A stretch of 20,806 nucleotides of DNA from BQJD01 sp965652415 (GTDB lineage: Bacteria > Pseudomonadota > Gammaproteobacteria > Arenicellales > CAJQKF01): contig CBFGVH010000061.1 in the NCBI GenBank assembly GCA_965652415.1, positions 1 through 20,806 of the forward strand, given 5' to 3'. This document shows, in pieces, positions 1-6,623 of the stretch (position 1 is its first letter; every line of letters begins with the position of its first letter). The notes under the pieces were generated by a model, which saw only the letters and a list, made by a program, of their open reading frames with translations, was not told the DNA's origin and did not search any database. The position numbers and the translations under genes are program-made.

Positions 1-1
1 G

Positions 2-910
2 GTCGGCGACGTCATGCTCGATCGCTACTGGCGCGGCGACGTCGAGCGGATATCGCCGGAGTCGCCGGTGCCGGTGGTCGACATCAGGAGCACCGAGTGT
101 CGGCTGGGCGGGGCAGCCAACGTGGCCGCCAACGTGGCCAGCCTGGGCGCTGCCTGCACCCTCGTGTCCGCCGTCGGCGAGGACGAGGCGGGGCGCGCGC
201 TGTGCGACCTGCTGGCGCGCACGGGGATTGACAGTCGCGTGCGGCGCAGCGAGTCCATGACCACAATCGAGAAGTTGCGTATCGTCGCGCGCAACCAGCA
301 GCTCCTGCGCGTGGATTTTGAATCGCGTCCGACCCACGAGGAGCTGGCCCGCAGCCTGGACGACGTGCGCGAGGTGATCGGCGCGGTCGATGCCCTGATC
401 CTGTCGGACTACGGCAAGGGCGGGCTGACCCACATCGCGCGCATGATCGAGCTGGCGCGCGCCGCAGGAGTTCCGGTGGTGGTCGATCCCAAGGGCGGCG
501 ACTAGTCGCGCTACCGCGGCGCCGCCATGATCACGCCCACCCTGCGCGAGTTCGAGCAGGCCGGCGGCGCCATCGAGAGTGAAGAGACGCTACAATCTAG
601 CGCCGAGGAGTTGATCAGGCGCTTCGACCTGGGGGGAATCCTGGTGACCCGCAGCGAGCAAGGCATGACTCTTTTCACGGACGGCCAGCGCATTCACGGC
701 GCCGCGCTGGCGCGCGAGGTATTCGACGTCAGCGGCGCCGGCGACACGGTCGTGGCCGTCATCGGCGTGGGCCTGGCCTCCGGGTTCGGGTTCGAGGACA
801 TCCTTGACCTCGCCAACCGCGCCGCCGGCCAGGTGGTCGGCAAGTTCGGCACCGCGGTGGTCGATGTCGACGCCCTCGAGGAGGAACTGGCGGCGGAGGC
901 TTCGACATGA
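2..910 (+). pseudogene. rfaE1: D-glycero-beta-D-manno-heptose-7-phosphate kinase (HldE domain I / RfaE1), 5' partial, interrupted by in-frame TAG
   Basis: This PfkB-type sugar kinase phosphorylates heptose 7-phosphate at C1 in ADP-heptose synthesis for the LPS inner core. The reading frame is already open at the window edge with VGDVMLDRYW, which in HldE lies shortly after the N-terminus, so only the first few residues are missing. Family marks follow in order: the ISPESPVPVV segment, the GGAANVAANV motif, DPKG, an ITPTLREFE segment, VTRSEQGM, and the catalytic GAGDT motif near 736-747. The frame is broken once: codon 503-505 is TAG, after DPKGGD and before SRYRGA. The same frame continues intact to TGA at 908-910. 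Relatives usually have an aromatic residue at this site, so one base change from TAC/TAT or TGG would explain it. The cytidylyltransferase domain II of bifunctional HldE is absent, so this is the split RfaE1 form. The stop overlaps the hldD start (ATGA). Whether it is a true pseudogene, readthrough or an assembly error cannot be told from the sequence. Confidence 0.88.
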
Positions 911-1914
911 TCGTCGTGACGGGCGGGGCGGGGTTCATCGGCTCCAACCTCGTGGCCGGGCTCAACCGGCGGGGGGAGCGCGATATCCTGCTGGTCGACG
1001 ACCTGACGCGGGTGGAGAAGGTGCGCAACATCGCCGACCTCGACGTGGCCGATTACATGGACAAGGCGGAGTTCCGCGACGCCGCCGCGCACGACCGGCT
1101 GCCGTCGCCGGTGCGCGCGGTGCTTCACCAGGGCGCGTGCTCGGACACCATGGCCACCGACGGCCGCTACGTGATGGAGAACAACTACGCCTACAGCCGC
1201 GACCTGTTCCACTTCTGCCAGCGGCGGGGGGCGCAGTTCATCTACGCGTCGTCGGCCTCGGTCTACGGCGCCGGGCGGCGCTTCGCCGAGGACCCGCGCA
1301 ACGAAAGGCCCCTGAACGCCTACGCCTATTCAAAGTTCCAGTTCGACAACTTCGTCCGCCGGCGCGATGCCGGCCGCGCCCAGGTCGTCGGCCTTCGCTA
1401 CTTCAACGTGTACGGCTACCGCGAGCAGCACAAGCACCGCATGGCGTCGGTCGCCTGGCATTTCTTTCACCAGTACCGGCGCGACGGCCGCGTGCGCCTG
1501 TTCGAGGGCAGCGGCGGATTCGACGCGGGCGAACAGCGGCGGGACTTCGTCTTCATCGAGGACGTGGTGGACGTCAATCTCCATTTCCTCGACCATCCGG
1601 ACTCGAGCGGCATTTTCAACGTCGGCACCGGCGCCAGCGGCAGTTTCAACGAAGTCGCCCGGGCGGTCGTCAACGCTCTGCGCGCCGGCGGTGGCGAAGC
1701 GCCTCTCGGACTTGACTCGCTCGTTTCCGGGGGGCACATCGAGTACATTCCGATGCCCGATGCCCTGAAGGGGAAGTACCAGGAGTTCACCGAGGCGGAC
1801 CTCGGCGCCCTGCGCGGGTCGGGGTGCGACATATCCTTTCACGACGTCGAGGCGGGCGTCGGCAAGTACGTGCGCTGGCTGATCGACAACGAGGAGGCGG
1901 GTGCGGGATCATGA
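907..1914 (+). CDS. hldD: ADP-L-glycero-D-manno-heptose 6-epimerase
   Basis: This cytoplasmic extended SDR epimerises ADP-D-glycero-D-manno-heptose at C6 to the L,D form used in the LPS inner core. The 335-aa length fits HldD (about 310-330). The Rossmann motif TGGAGFIG lies at residues 5-12. ADYMDK and an HQGACSDT segment follow, then the YASSAS motif at 113-118 and the YxxxK pair Y139/K143. YFNVYGYRE and RRDFVFIEDV segments and the C-terminal EYIPMPDALKGKYQEFTEAD stretch are characteristic of this family rather than of general SDRs. ATG at 907 overlaps the preceding stop by four bases, and the gene ends in another ATGA overlap with the RfaH-like gene, so the three are probably translationally coupled. 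Because it is intact, the damage in rfaE1 upstream looks recent or artefactual. Confidence 0.96.
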   Translation: MIVVTGGAGFIGSNLVAGLNRRGERDILLVDDLTRVEKVRNIADLDVADYMDKAEFRDAAAHDRLPSPVRAVLHQGACSDTMATDGRYVMENNYAYSRDLFHFCQRRGAQFIYASSASVYGAGRRFAEDPRNERPLNAYAYSKFQFDNFVRRRDAGRAQVVGLRYFNVYGYREQHKHRMASVAWHFFHQYRRDGRVRLFEGSGGFDAGEQRRDFVFIEDVVDVNLHFLDHPDSSGIFNVGTGASGSFNEVARAVVNALRAGGGEAPLGLDSLVSGGHIEYIPMPDALKGKYQEFTEADLGALRGSGCDISFHDVEAGVGKYVRWLIDNEEAGAGS

Positions 1915-2447
1915 ATGACGGCTCCACGAAGCAGGCGACGATCGTGGGCAAGAGTTGGTACCTTGTCTACAGCAAGCCGCGCGGCGAGCACCAGGCCCTG
2001 ACCAACCTCGAGCGCCAGGGGTACCGATGCTACCTGCCGATGCTGAGAGCGACCCGCAAGGTGAAGGGGAGGCTCGTGGCCAGTGTCGAGCCGATGTTTC
2101 CGCGGTACCTGTTCATCTCGCTCGATACCAGCAACGACAACTGGGCGCCGATCCGCTCCACCTTCGGCGTCACCCGGCTGGTGCGCTTCGGCCTGGAGCC
2201 GGCGGTGGTGCCCGACGCACTCATCCAGCTGCTGATGGACCGGGAAAACGACGAAGGACTGCTCGCCCCGCCAAGGCGCAGTTTCGAGAAGGGCGATCGC
2301 GTTCGCATATTCGAAGGCCCGTTCAAGGACTACGAGGCGATATTCCTGGCCAGCAACAGCAACGAACGGGTCGTGGTCCTGCTGGAGATCCTCGGCAAGG
2401 AGTCGCGGGTCGCCATCGATCCCGCCTACCTGGCCGAGCGCCGATGA
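1911..2447 (+). CDS. rfaH: RfaH-like NusG-family transcription elongation/antitermination factor
   Basis: This 178-aa NusG paralogue resembles RfaH, which loads on RNA polymerase at ops sites and suppresses pausing and Rho termination in long surface-polysaccharide operons. The NGN domain spans about residues 16-110, with WYLVYSKPRGEHQA, LERQGYRCYLPM, the EPMFPRYLF motif at 60-68 and GVTRLVRFG. A short linker leads to a KOW-type domain at about 126-165, starting FEKGDRVRIFEGPFKDYEAIF. The pattern and the order of segments follow E. coli RfaH (162 aa) closely. RfaH is usually encoded away from its targets; here it sits within the operon it may control. ATG 1911 is chosen because it overlaps the hldD stop (ATGA) and is followed immediately by the family N-terminus; an earlier in-frame ATG at 1824 lies deep inside hldD. 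A UpxY/LoaP-type specialised NusG is the alternative. No convincing ops sequence was found. Confidence 0.88.
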   Translation: MNDGSTKQATIVGKSWYLVYSKPRGEHQALTNLERQGYRCYLPMLRATRKVKGRLVASVEPMFPRYLFISLDTSNDNWAPIRSTFGVTRLVRFGLEPAVVPDALIQLLMDRENDEGLLAPPRRSFEKGDRVRIFEGPFKDYEAIFLASNSNERVVVLLEILGKESRVAIDPAYLAERR

Positions 2448-2578
2448 GCGCGGCCGGGTCGATCTGCCGCGCCGACCCCGCGGTCGGCGCAGGGTCGTGC
2501 GGGGGAACAACGTGCATCCAGTCCGCGACCGGTGCTGCGCGAGGCGCATGTCGCATCCCGTTCATGACCAGTTCCTGA
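2444..2578 (+). CDS. Possible 44-codon leader ORF between rfaH and rmlB
   Basis: ATG at 2444 overlaps the rfaH stop in an ATGA arrangement. The frame stays open for 44 codons and stops at 2576-2578, one base before the rmlB ATG at 2580. It therefore fills the only gap of more than 30 bases between genes in the operon. The predicted peptide is small, rich in Ala, Gly and Ser, and has four cysteines. I recognise no family. No Shine-Dalgarno sequence is visible before rmlB, so this ORF could pass ribosomes to it by coupling. Against it, long open frames are common by chance at this GC content and the composition is not convincingly protein-like. It is a candidate only. Confidence 0.25.
   Translation: MSAAGSICRADPAVGAGSCGGTTCIQSATGAARGACRIPFMTSS
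2469..2490 (+). other. GC-rich hairpin in the rfaH-rmlB gap
   Basis: A perfect 9-bp inverted repeat (GCGCCGACC and GGTCGGCGC) encloses the 4-base loop CCGC. It lies just after the rfaH stop. No T-run follows, so it is not a standard intrinsic terminator. It could be an RNA stability element, a pause or attenuation hairpin, or simply a chance fold in GC-rich DNA. Confidence 0.45.
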
Positions 2579-2579
2579 A

Positions 2580-3653
2580 ATGTCCCTGATCGAAGACACA
2601 GTAATCGTCACAGGCGGCGCCGGCTTCATCGGCTCGGCCGTCATCCGCGAGCTCATCGCAACGACGGACATGAAGGTGGTCAACATCGACTGCCTTACCT
2701 ATGCCGGCAACCTGCAGACCGTGGCCGACGTATCGTCAAACGAGCGCTACGCTTTTCACCAGGTCGATATCCGCGACCGCGAGGCCATCGACCGGCTGCT
2801 CGCCGAGCAACGGCCGCGCTACCTGATGCATCTCGCGGCCGAGTCCCACGTCGATCGTTCCATCGACGGGCCCGCCGAGTTCATCTCCACCAACATTCTC
2901 GGCACCTACACGCTGCTCGAGGCATTCCGTGCCTACGCCGATCGCCTCGGCGACGCCCGCGGCGAGATCCGCTTCCACCACGTCTCGACGGACGAGGTGT
3001 TCGGCAGCCTCGGCGCCGACGGGCTTTTCACCGAATCGTCGCCGTATCAGCCGAACTCGCCGTACTCGGCGAGCAAGGCCGCGTCCGACCACCTGGTCCG
3101 CGCATGGGGCGAGACCTACGAGCTGCCCGTGGTGGTGTCGAACTGCTCGAACAACTACGGACCATACCAATACCCCGAGAAGCTGATTCCCGTGGTGATC
3201 GCCAGTGCCGTCGCCGGCAAGCCGATTCCCGTGTACGGGCGCGGCGAGAACGTGCGCGACTGGCTCTATGTCGGGGACCATGCCAACGCCCTGGTGGCCA
3301 TCGTCATGCGCGGCGCCGTCGGCCGCACCTACAACGTCGGCGGCAACGCCGAGCGCACCAACCTGCAGGTGGTCAACGCGATCTGCGAAATTCTCGACGA
3401 GATCGCGCCCCGTCCGGATGGCGCGAGCTACGCCGACCAGGTCACCTTCGTGACCGACCGCCCCGGCCACGACTTCCGCTATGCCATCGACGCGAGCAGG
3501 ATCGCCGCGGAGCTGGGCTGGCGGCCGCGGGAGAGCTTTCGCTCGGGCATGGAGAAGACCGTTCGCTGGTACCTCGAAAACCGCGACTGGATCGAGGCCG
3601 TGCGCGCGGGCGCCTACGACGGTCGGCGGTTGGGACTCGGGGGGCGGGCATGA
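2580..3653 (+). CDS. rmlB: dTDP-glucose 4,6-dehydratase
   Basis: RmlB converts dTDP-glucose to dTDP-4-keto-6-deoxyglucose, the branch point to dTDP-rhamnose and other dTDP-6-deoxyhexoses. The 357-aa length fits the family. The NAD-binding TGGAGFIG is at residues 11-18, followed by NIDCLTYAGN, LAAESHVDRSI, the catalytic TDE triplet at 137-139, the YxxxK pair Y162/K166, NCSNNYGPYQYPEKLIP and a VRDWLYVGDHA stretch. All expected active-site residues are visible. ATG 2580 gives the family N-terminus; no good Shine-Dalgarno sequence precedes it, and a small open frame ends one base upstream. The stop overlaps the rmlA start (ATGA). RmlC and RmlD are absent from the window, so the final sugar made from this intermediate is open. 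Confidence 0.97.
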   Translation: MSLIEDTVIVTGGAGFIGSAVIRELIATTDMKVVNIDCLTYAGNLQTVADVSSNERYAFHQVDIRDREAIDRLLAEQRPRYLMHLAAESHVDRSIDGPAEFISTNILGTYTLLEAFRAYADRLGDARGEIRFHHVSTDEVFGSLGADGLFTESSPYQPNSPYSASKAASDHLVRAWGETYELPVVVSNCSNNYGPYQYPEKLIPVVIASAVAGKPIPVYGRGENVRDWLYVGDHANALVAIVMRGAVGRTYNVGGNAERTNLQVVNAICEILDEIAPRPDGASYADQVTFVTDRPGHDFRYAIDASRIAAELGWRPRESFRSGMEKTVRWYLENRDWIEAVRAGAYDGRRLGLGGRA

Positions 3654-4513
3654 AGGGCATCGTTCTTGCCGGCGGCGCCGGCACGCGCTTGTCCCCGGTC
3701 ACCAACGTGGTGTCCAAGCAGCTCCTGCCCGTGTACGACAAGCCGATGGTGTACTACCCGCTGTCGGTTCTGATGCTGGCGGGGATCAGGCAGATCCTGA
3801 TCATCTCCACGCCCCAGGACACGCCCCGCTTCCGCCAGCTCCTGGGCGACGGCTCTCAGTGGGGGCTGCAGATCTCCTACGCCGTGCAGCCGTCCCCCGA
3901 CGGCCTCGCCCAGGCGTTCGTCCTCGGCGCCGAGTTCATCGGCGGCTCCCCCAGCGCATTGGTGCTCGGCGACAACATCTTCTACGGCCACGGATTGTCG
4001 GGGGTCCTGAAAAACGCCGCGGCGCTCTCGCGTGGTGCGCGCGTGTTCGCCTACGAAGTGCACGACCCCCAGCGCTATGGTGTGGTCGAGTTCGACGAGG
4101 CCGGCCGCGCGATCTCGCTCGAGGAGAAACCCGAGCGGCCGAGGTCGCGCTACGCGGTGACAGGGCTGTATTTCTACGACGGGCAGGTCGTGGATTTCGC
4201 CCGCTCTCTCAAGCCGTCCGCGCGCGGCGAACTCGAGATCACCGACATCAACCGGATGTACCTCGAGCGCGACCAGCTGGCAGTGGAAGTGCTCGGGCGC
4301 GGCATGGCGTGGCTCGACACCGGCACCCACGAGTCGCTCCTGCAGGCGTCGAATTTCATCGAGGCCATCGAGAACCGCCAGGGCCTGAAGATCTGCTGTC
4401 CCGAGGAGATCGCCTTCCGGTTCGGCTACATCACGGCGGAGGAGTTGGAGCGGGTCGCGGCACAGTTCGGCAAGAGCAGTTACGGTCAGTACCTGCGGTC
4501 GCTGCTCAGGTAG
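3650..4513 (+). CDS. rmlA: Glucose-1-phosphate thymidylyltransferase
   Basis: RmlA joins dTTP and glucose 1-phosphate to give dTDP-glucose, the substrate of RmlB encoded just upstream. The 287-aa product carries the nucleotidyltransferase signature LAGGAGTRL at residues 6-14, followed by SKQLLPVYDKPMVYYPL, the metal-binding GDN at 107-109 in LVLGDNIFYG, an EEKP motif, and the WLDTGTHESLLQASNFI stretch typical of RmlA. Start ATG 3650 overlaps the rmlB stop by four bases and puts the nucleotide-binding loop at its normal distance from the N-terminus. A gap of 17 bases separates it from wzm. The length matches the usual 285-300 aa, and the gene looks intact. Confidence 0.97.
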   Translation: MKGIVLAGGAGTRLSPVTNVVSKQLLPVYDKPMVYYPLSVLMLAGIRQILIISTPQDTPRFRQLLGDGSQWGLQISYAVQPSPDGLAQAFVLGAEFIGGSPSALVLGDNIFYGHGLSGVLKNAAALSRGARVFAYEVHDPQRYGVVEFDEAGRAISLEEKPERPRSRYAVTGLYFYDGQVVDFARSLKPSARGELEITDINRMYLERDQLAVEVLGRGMAWLDTGTHESLLQASNFIEAIENRQGLKICCPEEIAFRFGYITAEELERVAAQFGKSSYGQYLRSLLR

Positions 4514-4530
4514 CCAATGGTCCGGAACCC

Positions 4531-5346
4531 ATGACGCAGGCGCGAAGCGGCGGCATTGCCGCCAGTCTGCTGGGCAACCGCCGGCTGATCTACCAGCTGA
4601 CCCGGCGTGCGATCGTCGGCCGCTACCGCGGTTCCATCGCCGGCATCGGCTGGTCGCTGGTGATCCCGATCCTGATGCTCGTGGTGTACACGTTCGTCTT
4701 CGGCTTCATCTTCAAGATGCGCTTCAACGAGGAAACCGGCGGCAGCAACCTGGGCTTCGCCGCGTTCCTGTTCAGCGGCATCGTCGTGCACGGATTCCTC
4801 GCCGAATGCCTCAACCGGGCGCCGGGTCTCGTGACCGCCAACGGTCAATACGTCAAGAAGATCGTGTTCCCGCTGGAATGCCTGGCCTGGGTGGCGGTCT
4901 TCACCGCGTTGTTTCAGACCGCCATCAGCGTGGTCATACTCTCGGTGTTCCTGCTGGTGACCAAGGGTGTACTCTACTGGACCGCGCTGCTGGCTCCGGT
5001 GGTCCTGGCGCCGCTCCTGCTGCTGGCGGCGGGGGTCGTCTGGATCATCGGCGCGCTGTCCGTGTACATGCGCGACTTCGCCCAGTTGATGGGCGTCGTC
5101 ATCACCCTGATGCTGTTCCTCGGCCCGGTGTTCTACCCCTTAAGCGTGGTCCCGGAGCCGCTGCGCTACGTCCTGTATCTCAATCCGATCGCCGTGATCA
5201 TCGAGCAGATGCGGCGCATCATGCTCGACGGCATCACCCCCGACTGGGTCGTCCTCGGGATTTACACGCTGGCGGCGCTCGTCGTCGCCCGCCTGGGCCT
5301 GGCGATCTTCGACCGGATGCGAAGCGGGTTCGCCGATGTCCTTTGA
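4531..5346 (+). CDS. wzm: O-antigen ABC transporter permease Wzm
   Basis: This 271-aa polytopic inner-membrane protein of the ABC-2 permease family would form the channel that moves undecaprenyl-PP-linked O-polysaccharide to the periplasm. The N-terminal amphipathic part contains LTRRAIVGRYRGSIAGIGW, the usual Wzm signature before the first membrane helix. Hydrophobic segments follow, including ILMLVVYTFVFGFIF, FLFSGIVVHGFL, a long stretch through about residues 120-180, VVITLMLFLGPVFY, and a C-terminal helix near LGIYTLAALVVARLGLAIF. The NPIAVIIEQMRRIMLDG segment is also typical. ATG 4531 is the first good in-frame start after rmlA. The end overlaps wzt by 11 bases, as expected for a coupled permease-ATPase pair. 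Together they imply the ABC-dependent O-antigen route rather than Wzx/Wzy. Confidence 0.93.
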   Translation: MTQARSGGIAASLLGNRRLIYQLTRRAIVGRYRGSIAGIGWSLVIPILMLVVYTFVFGFIFKMRFNEETGGSNLGFAAFLFSGIVVHGFLAECLNRAPGLVTANGQYVKKIVFPLECLAWVAVFTALFQTAISVVILSVFLLVTKGVLYWTALLAPVVLAPLLLLAAGVVWIIGALSVYMRDFAQLMGVVITLMLFLGPVFYPLSVVPEPLRYVLYLNPIAVIIEQMRRIMLDGITPDWVVLGIYTLAALVVARLGLAIFDRMRSGFADVL

Positions 5347-6619
5347 AGGCGCTCCCGCCGCGGTCAGGATCGACGGCATCTGCAAGGACTACCGGATCTA
5401 CCGTCGTCCGGTGGACCGGCTGGTGGAGCTCGTCAGTCGCGGACGCGCGGTGCGCCACCAGACCTTCCGCGCCCTCGACGGCGTGAGCTTCGATATCGCG
5501 ACCGGCGAGACCATCGGCCTGATCGGGCCGAACGGCTCGGGCAAGTCGACGCTGCTGGAAATCCTCTGCGGCACTCTGTCGCCAACCTCCGGTTCAGTCG
5601 AGGCCCAGGGGCGCATCGCTGCGCTGCTGGAACTCGGTTCCGGCTTCAATCCGGATTTCACCGGGCGCGAGAACGTCTACCTCAACGGCGCCATCATGGG
5701 CATCGACCGGCGCCGGGTGGACGAGAAATTCGCCGAGGTGGAGGCCTTCGCCGGGATCGGCGAATACATCGACCGGCCGGTGAAGACGTACTCGAGCGGG
5801 ATGTACGTGCGCCTGGCGTTCGCCGCCGCCATCAACATGGATCCCGACATCCTCGTCGTCGACGAGGCACTGTCGGTCGGCGACATCAGCTTCCAGCGCA
5901 AGTGCTACCGCCATTTCCAGGAGATGCAGCGGCGCGGCGTCACCATCATCTTCGTGACCCACGCCATGGAGCTCATCCGGGCGCATTGCCATCGCGCCGT
6001 TTACATCTCCCGGGGCCGCGTGCGCGCCGTGGGCGAGCCGCGCGACGTCGTTCATCACTATCTCCATGACACCTTTACCCTGCCGCAAGGCGAGGATCCG
6101 ACGGGGGAGTCGGGCAAGGGCGCGCCCTCTGCGGACGACCGCTGCCCCGCGCGCGCCAGCTACAACCCGTCGGAGTACCGCTGGGGAAACCGCCACGCGG
6201 AAATCCTCGACTACGAGCTCAAGGCCGACGGGTTCGTCGACCCCCGGGTCGTCACCCGGGGTAGCCGTGCGACGGTGTCCGTCACCGTGCGCTTCAACCG
6301 CGACCTGGACAAGGTGATCTACGGCTTGACGGTCAAGACCGTCGACGGCATCACCGTGTACGGCGCCAATACCCGTGCGCGACAGATGCCGTCGATCGCC
6401 GGTCGGCGCGGCGAGGTTCACCGGGTCCTCTTCGAGTTCACTGTCAACCTCCTGGCCGGCGAATACTTCCTTTCCCTCGGCGTTGCCGTGGACGACGATA
6501 CCGTCGACAATCTCGCGGTCGACCGGCGCTACGATCTCGTTCACCTGTCGGTCGAGGGCGGGCCAGCCGATTTCGGCATCGCCGATCTCGCGGCCCACAT
6601 CCACGTGGCGGACGGCTGA
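5336..6619 (+). CDS. wzt: O-antigen ABC transporter ATPase Wzt with C-terminal carbohydrate-binding domain
   Basis: This cytoplasmic ATPase pairs with Wzm. The nucleotide-binding domain spans about residues 8-245: Walker A GPNGSGKST at 64-72, signature YSSGM at 152-156, Walker B with D176/E177 in ILVVDEAL, and the switch histidine H209 in FVTHAM. An extension of about 150 residues follows a hydrophilic linker (250-275). It begins near RWGNRHAEI at 282-290 and is rich in alternating beta-type segments, matching the Wzt C-terminal domain that in E. coli O8/O9a binds the modified non-reducing end of the O-antigen. At 427 aa it is in the range of Wzt proteins with this domain and longer than KpsT-like ATPases. 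It overlaps wzm by 11 bases. The domain suggests that the exported chain is capped, yet no methyltransferase or kinase that could add a cap is seen here. Confidence 0.94.
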   Translation: MSFEGAPAAVRIDGICKDYRIYRRPVDRLVELVSRGRAVRHQTFRALDGVSFDIATGETIGLIGPNGSGKSTLLEILCGTLSPTSGSVEAQGRIAALLELGSGFNPDFTGRENVYLNGAIMGIDRRRVDEKFAEVEAFAGIGEYIDRPVKTYSSGMYVRLAFAAAINMDPDILVVDEALSVGDISFQRKCYRHFQEMQRRGVTIIFVTHAMELIRAHCHRAVYISRGRVRAVGEPRDVVHHYLHDTFTLPQGEDPTGESGKGAPSADDRCPARASYNPSEYRWGNRHAEILDYELKADGFVDPRVVTRGSRATVSVTVRFNRDLDKVIYGLTVKTVDGITVYGANTRARQMPSIAGRRGEVHRVLFEFTVNLLAGEYFLSLGVAVDDDTVDNLAVDRRYDLVHLSVEGGPADFGIADLAAHIHVADG

Positions 6620-6623
6620 CATC

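Noticed and set aside
591..596. TACAAT looks like a -10 promoter box.
   Set aside because: No -35-like sequence at suitable spacing was seen, and it lies within the rfaE1 coding frame.
527..910. A separate small protein starting at ATG 527 after the amber codon.
   Set aside because: It is the in-frame continuation of rfaE1, with no ribosome site before the ATG; an independent product is unlikely.
4507..4516. CAGGTAGCC at the rmlA stop shares the GGTAG core of ops.
   Set aside because: Only a short core matches, and the bases are explained by the rmlA C-terminus and its TAG stop.
6258..6269. GGGGTAGCCGTG resembles the RfaH ops element GGCGGTAGCGTG.
   Set aside because: It needs an insertion to align, lies deep inside wzt coding sequence rather than in a leader, and is likely chance.
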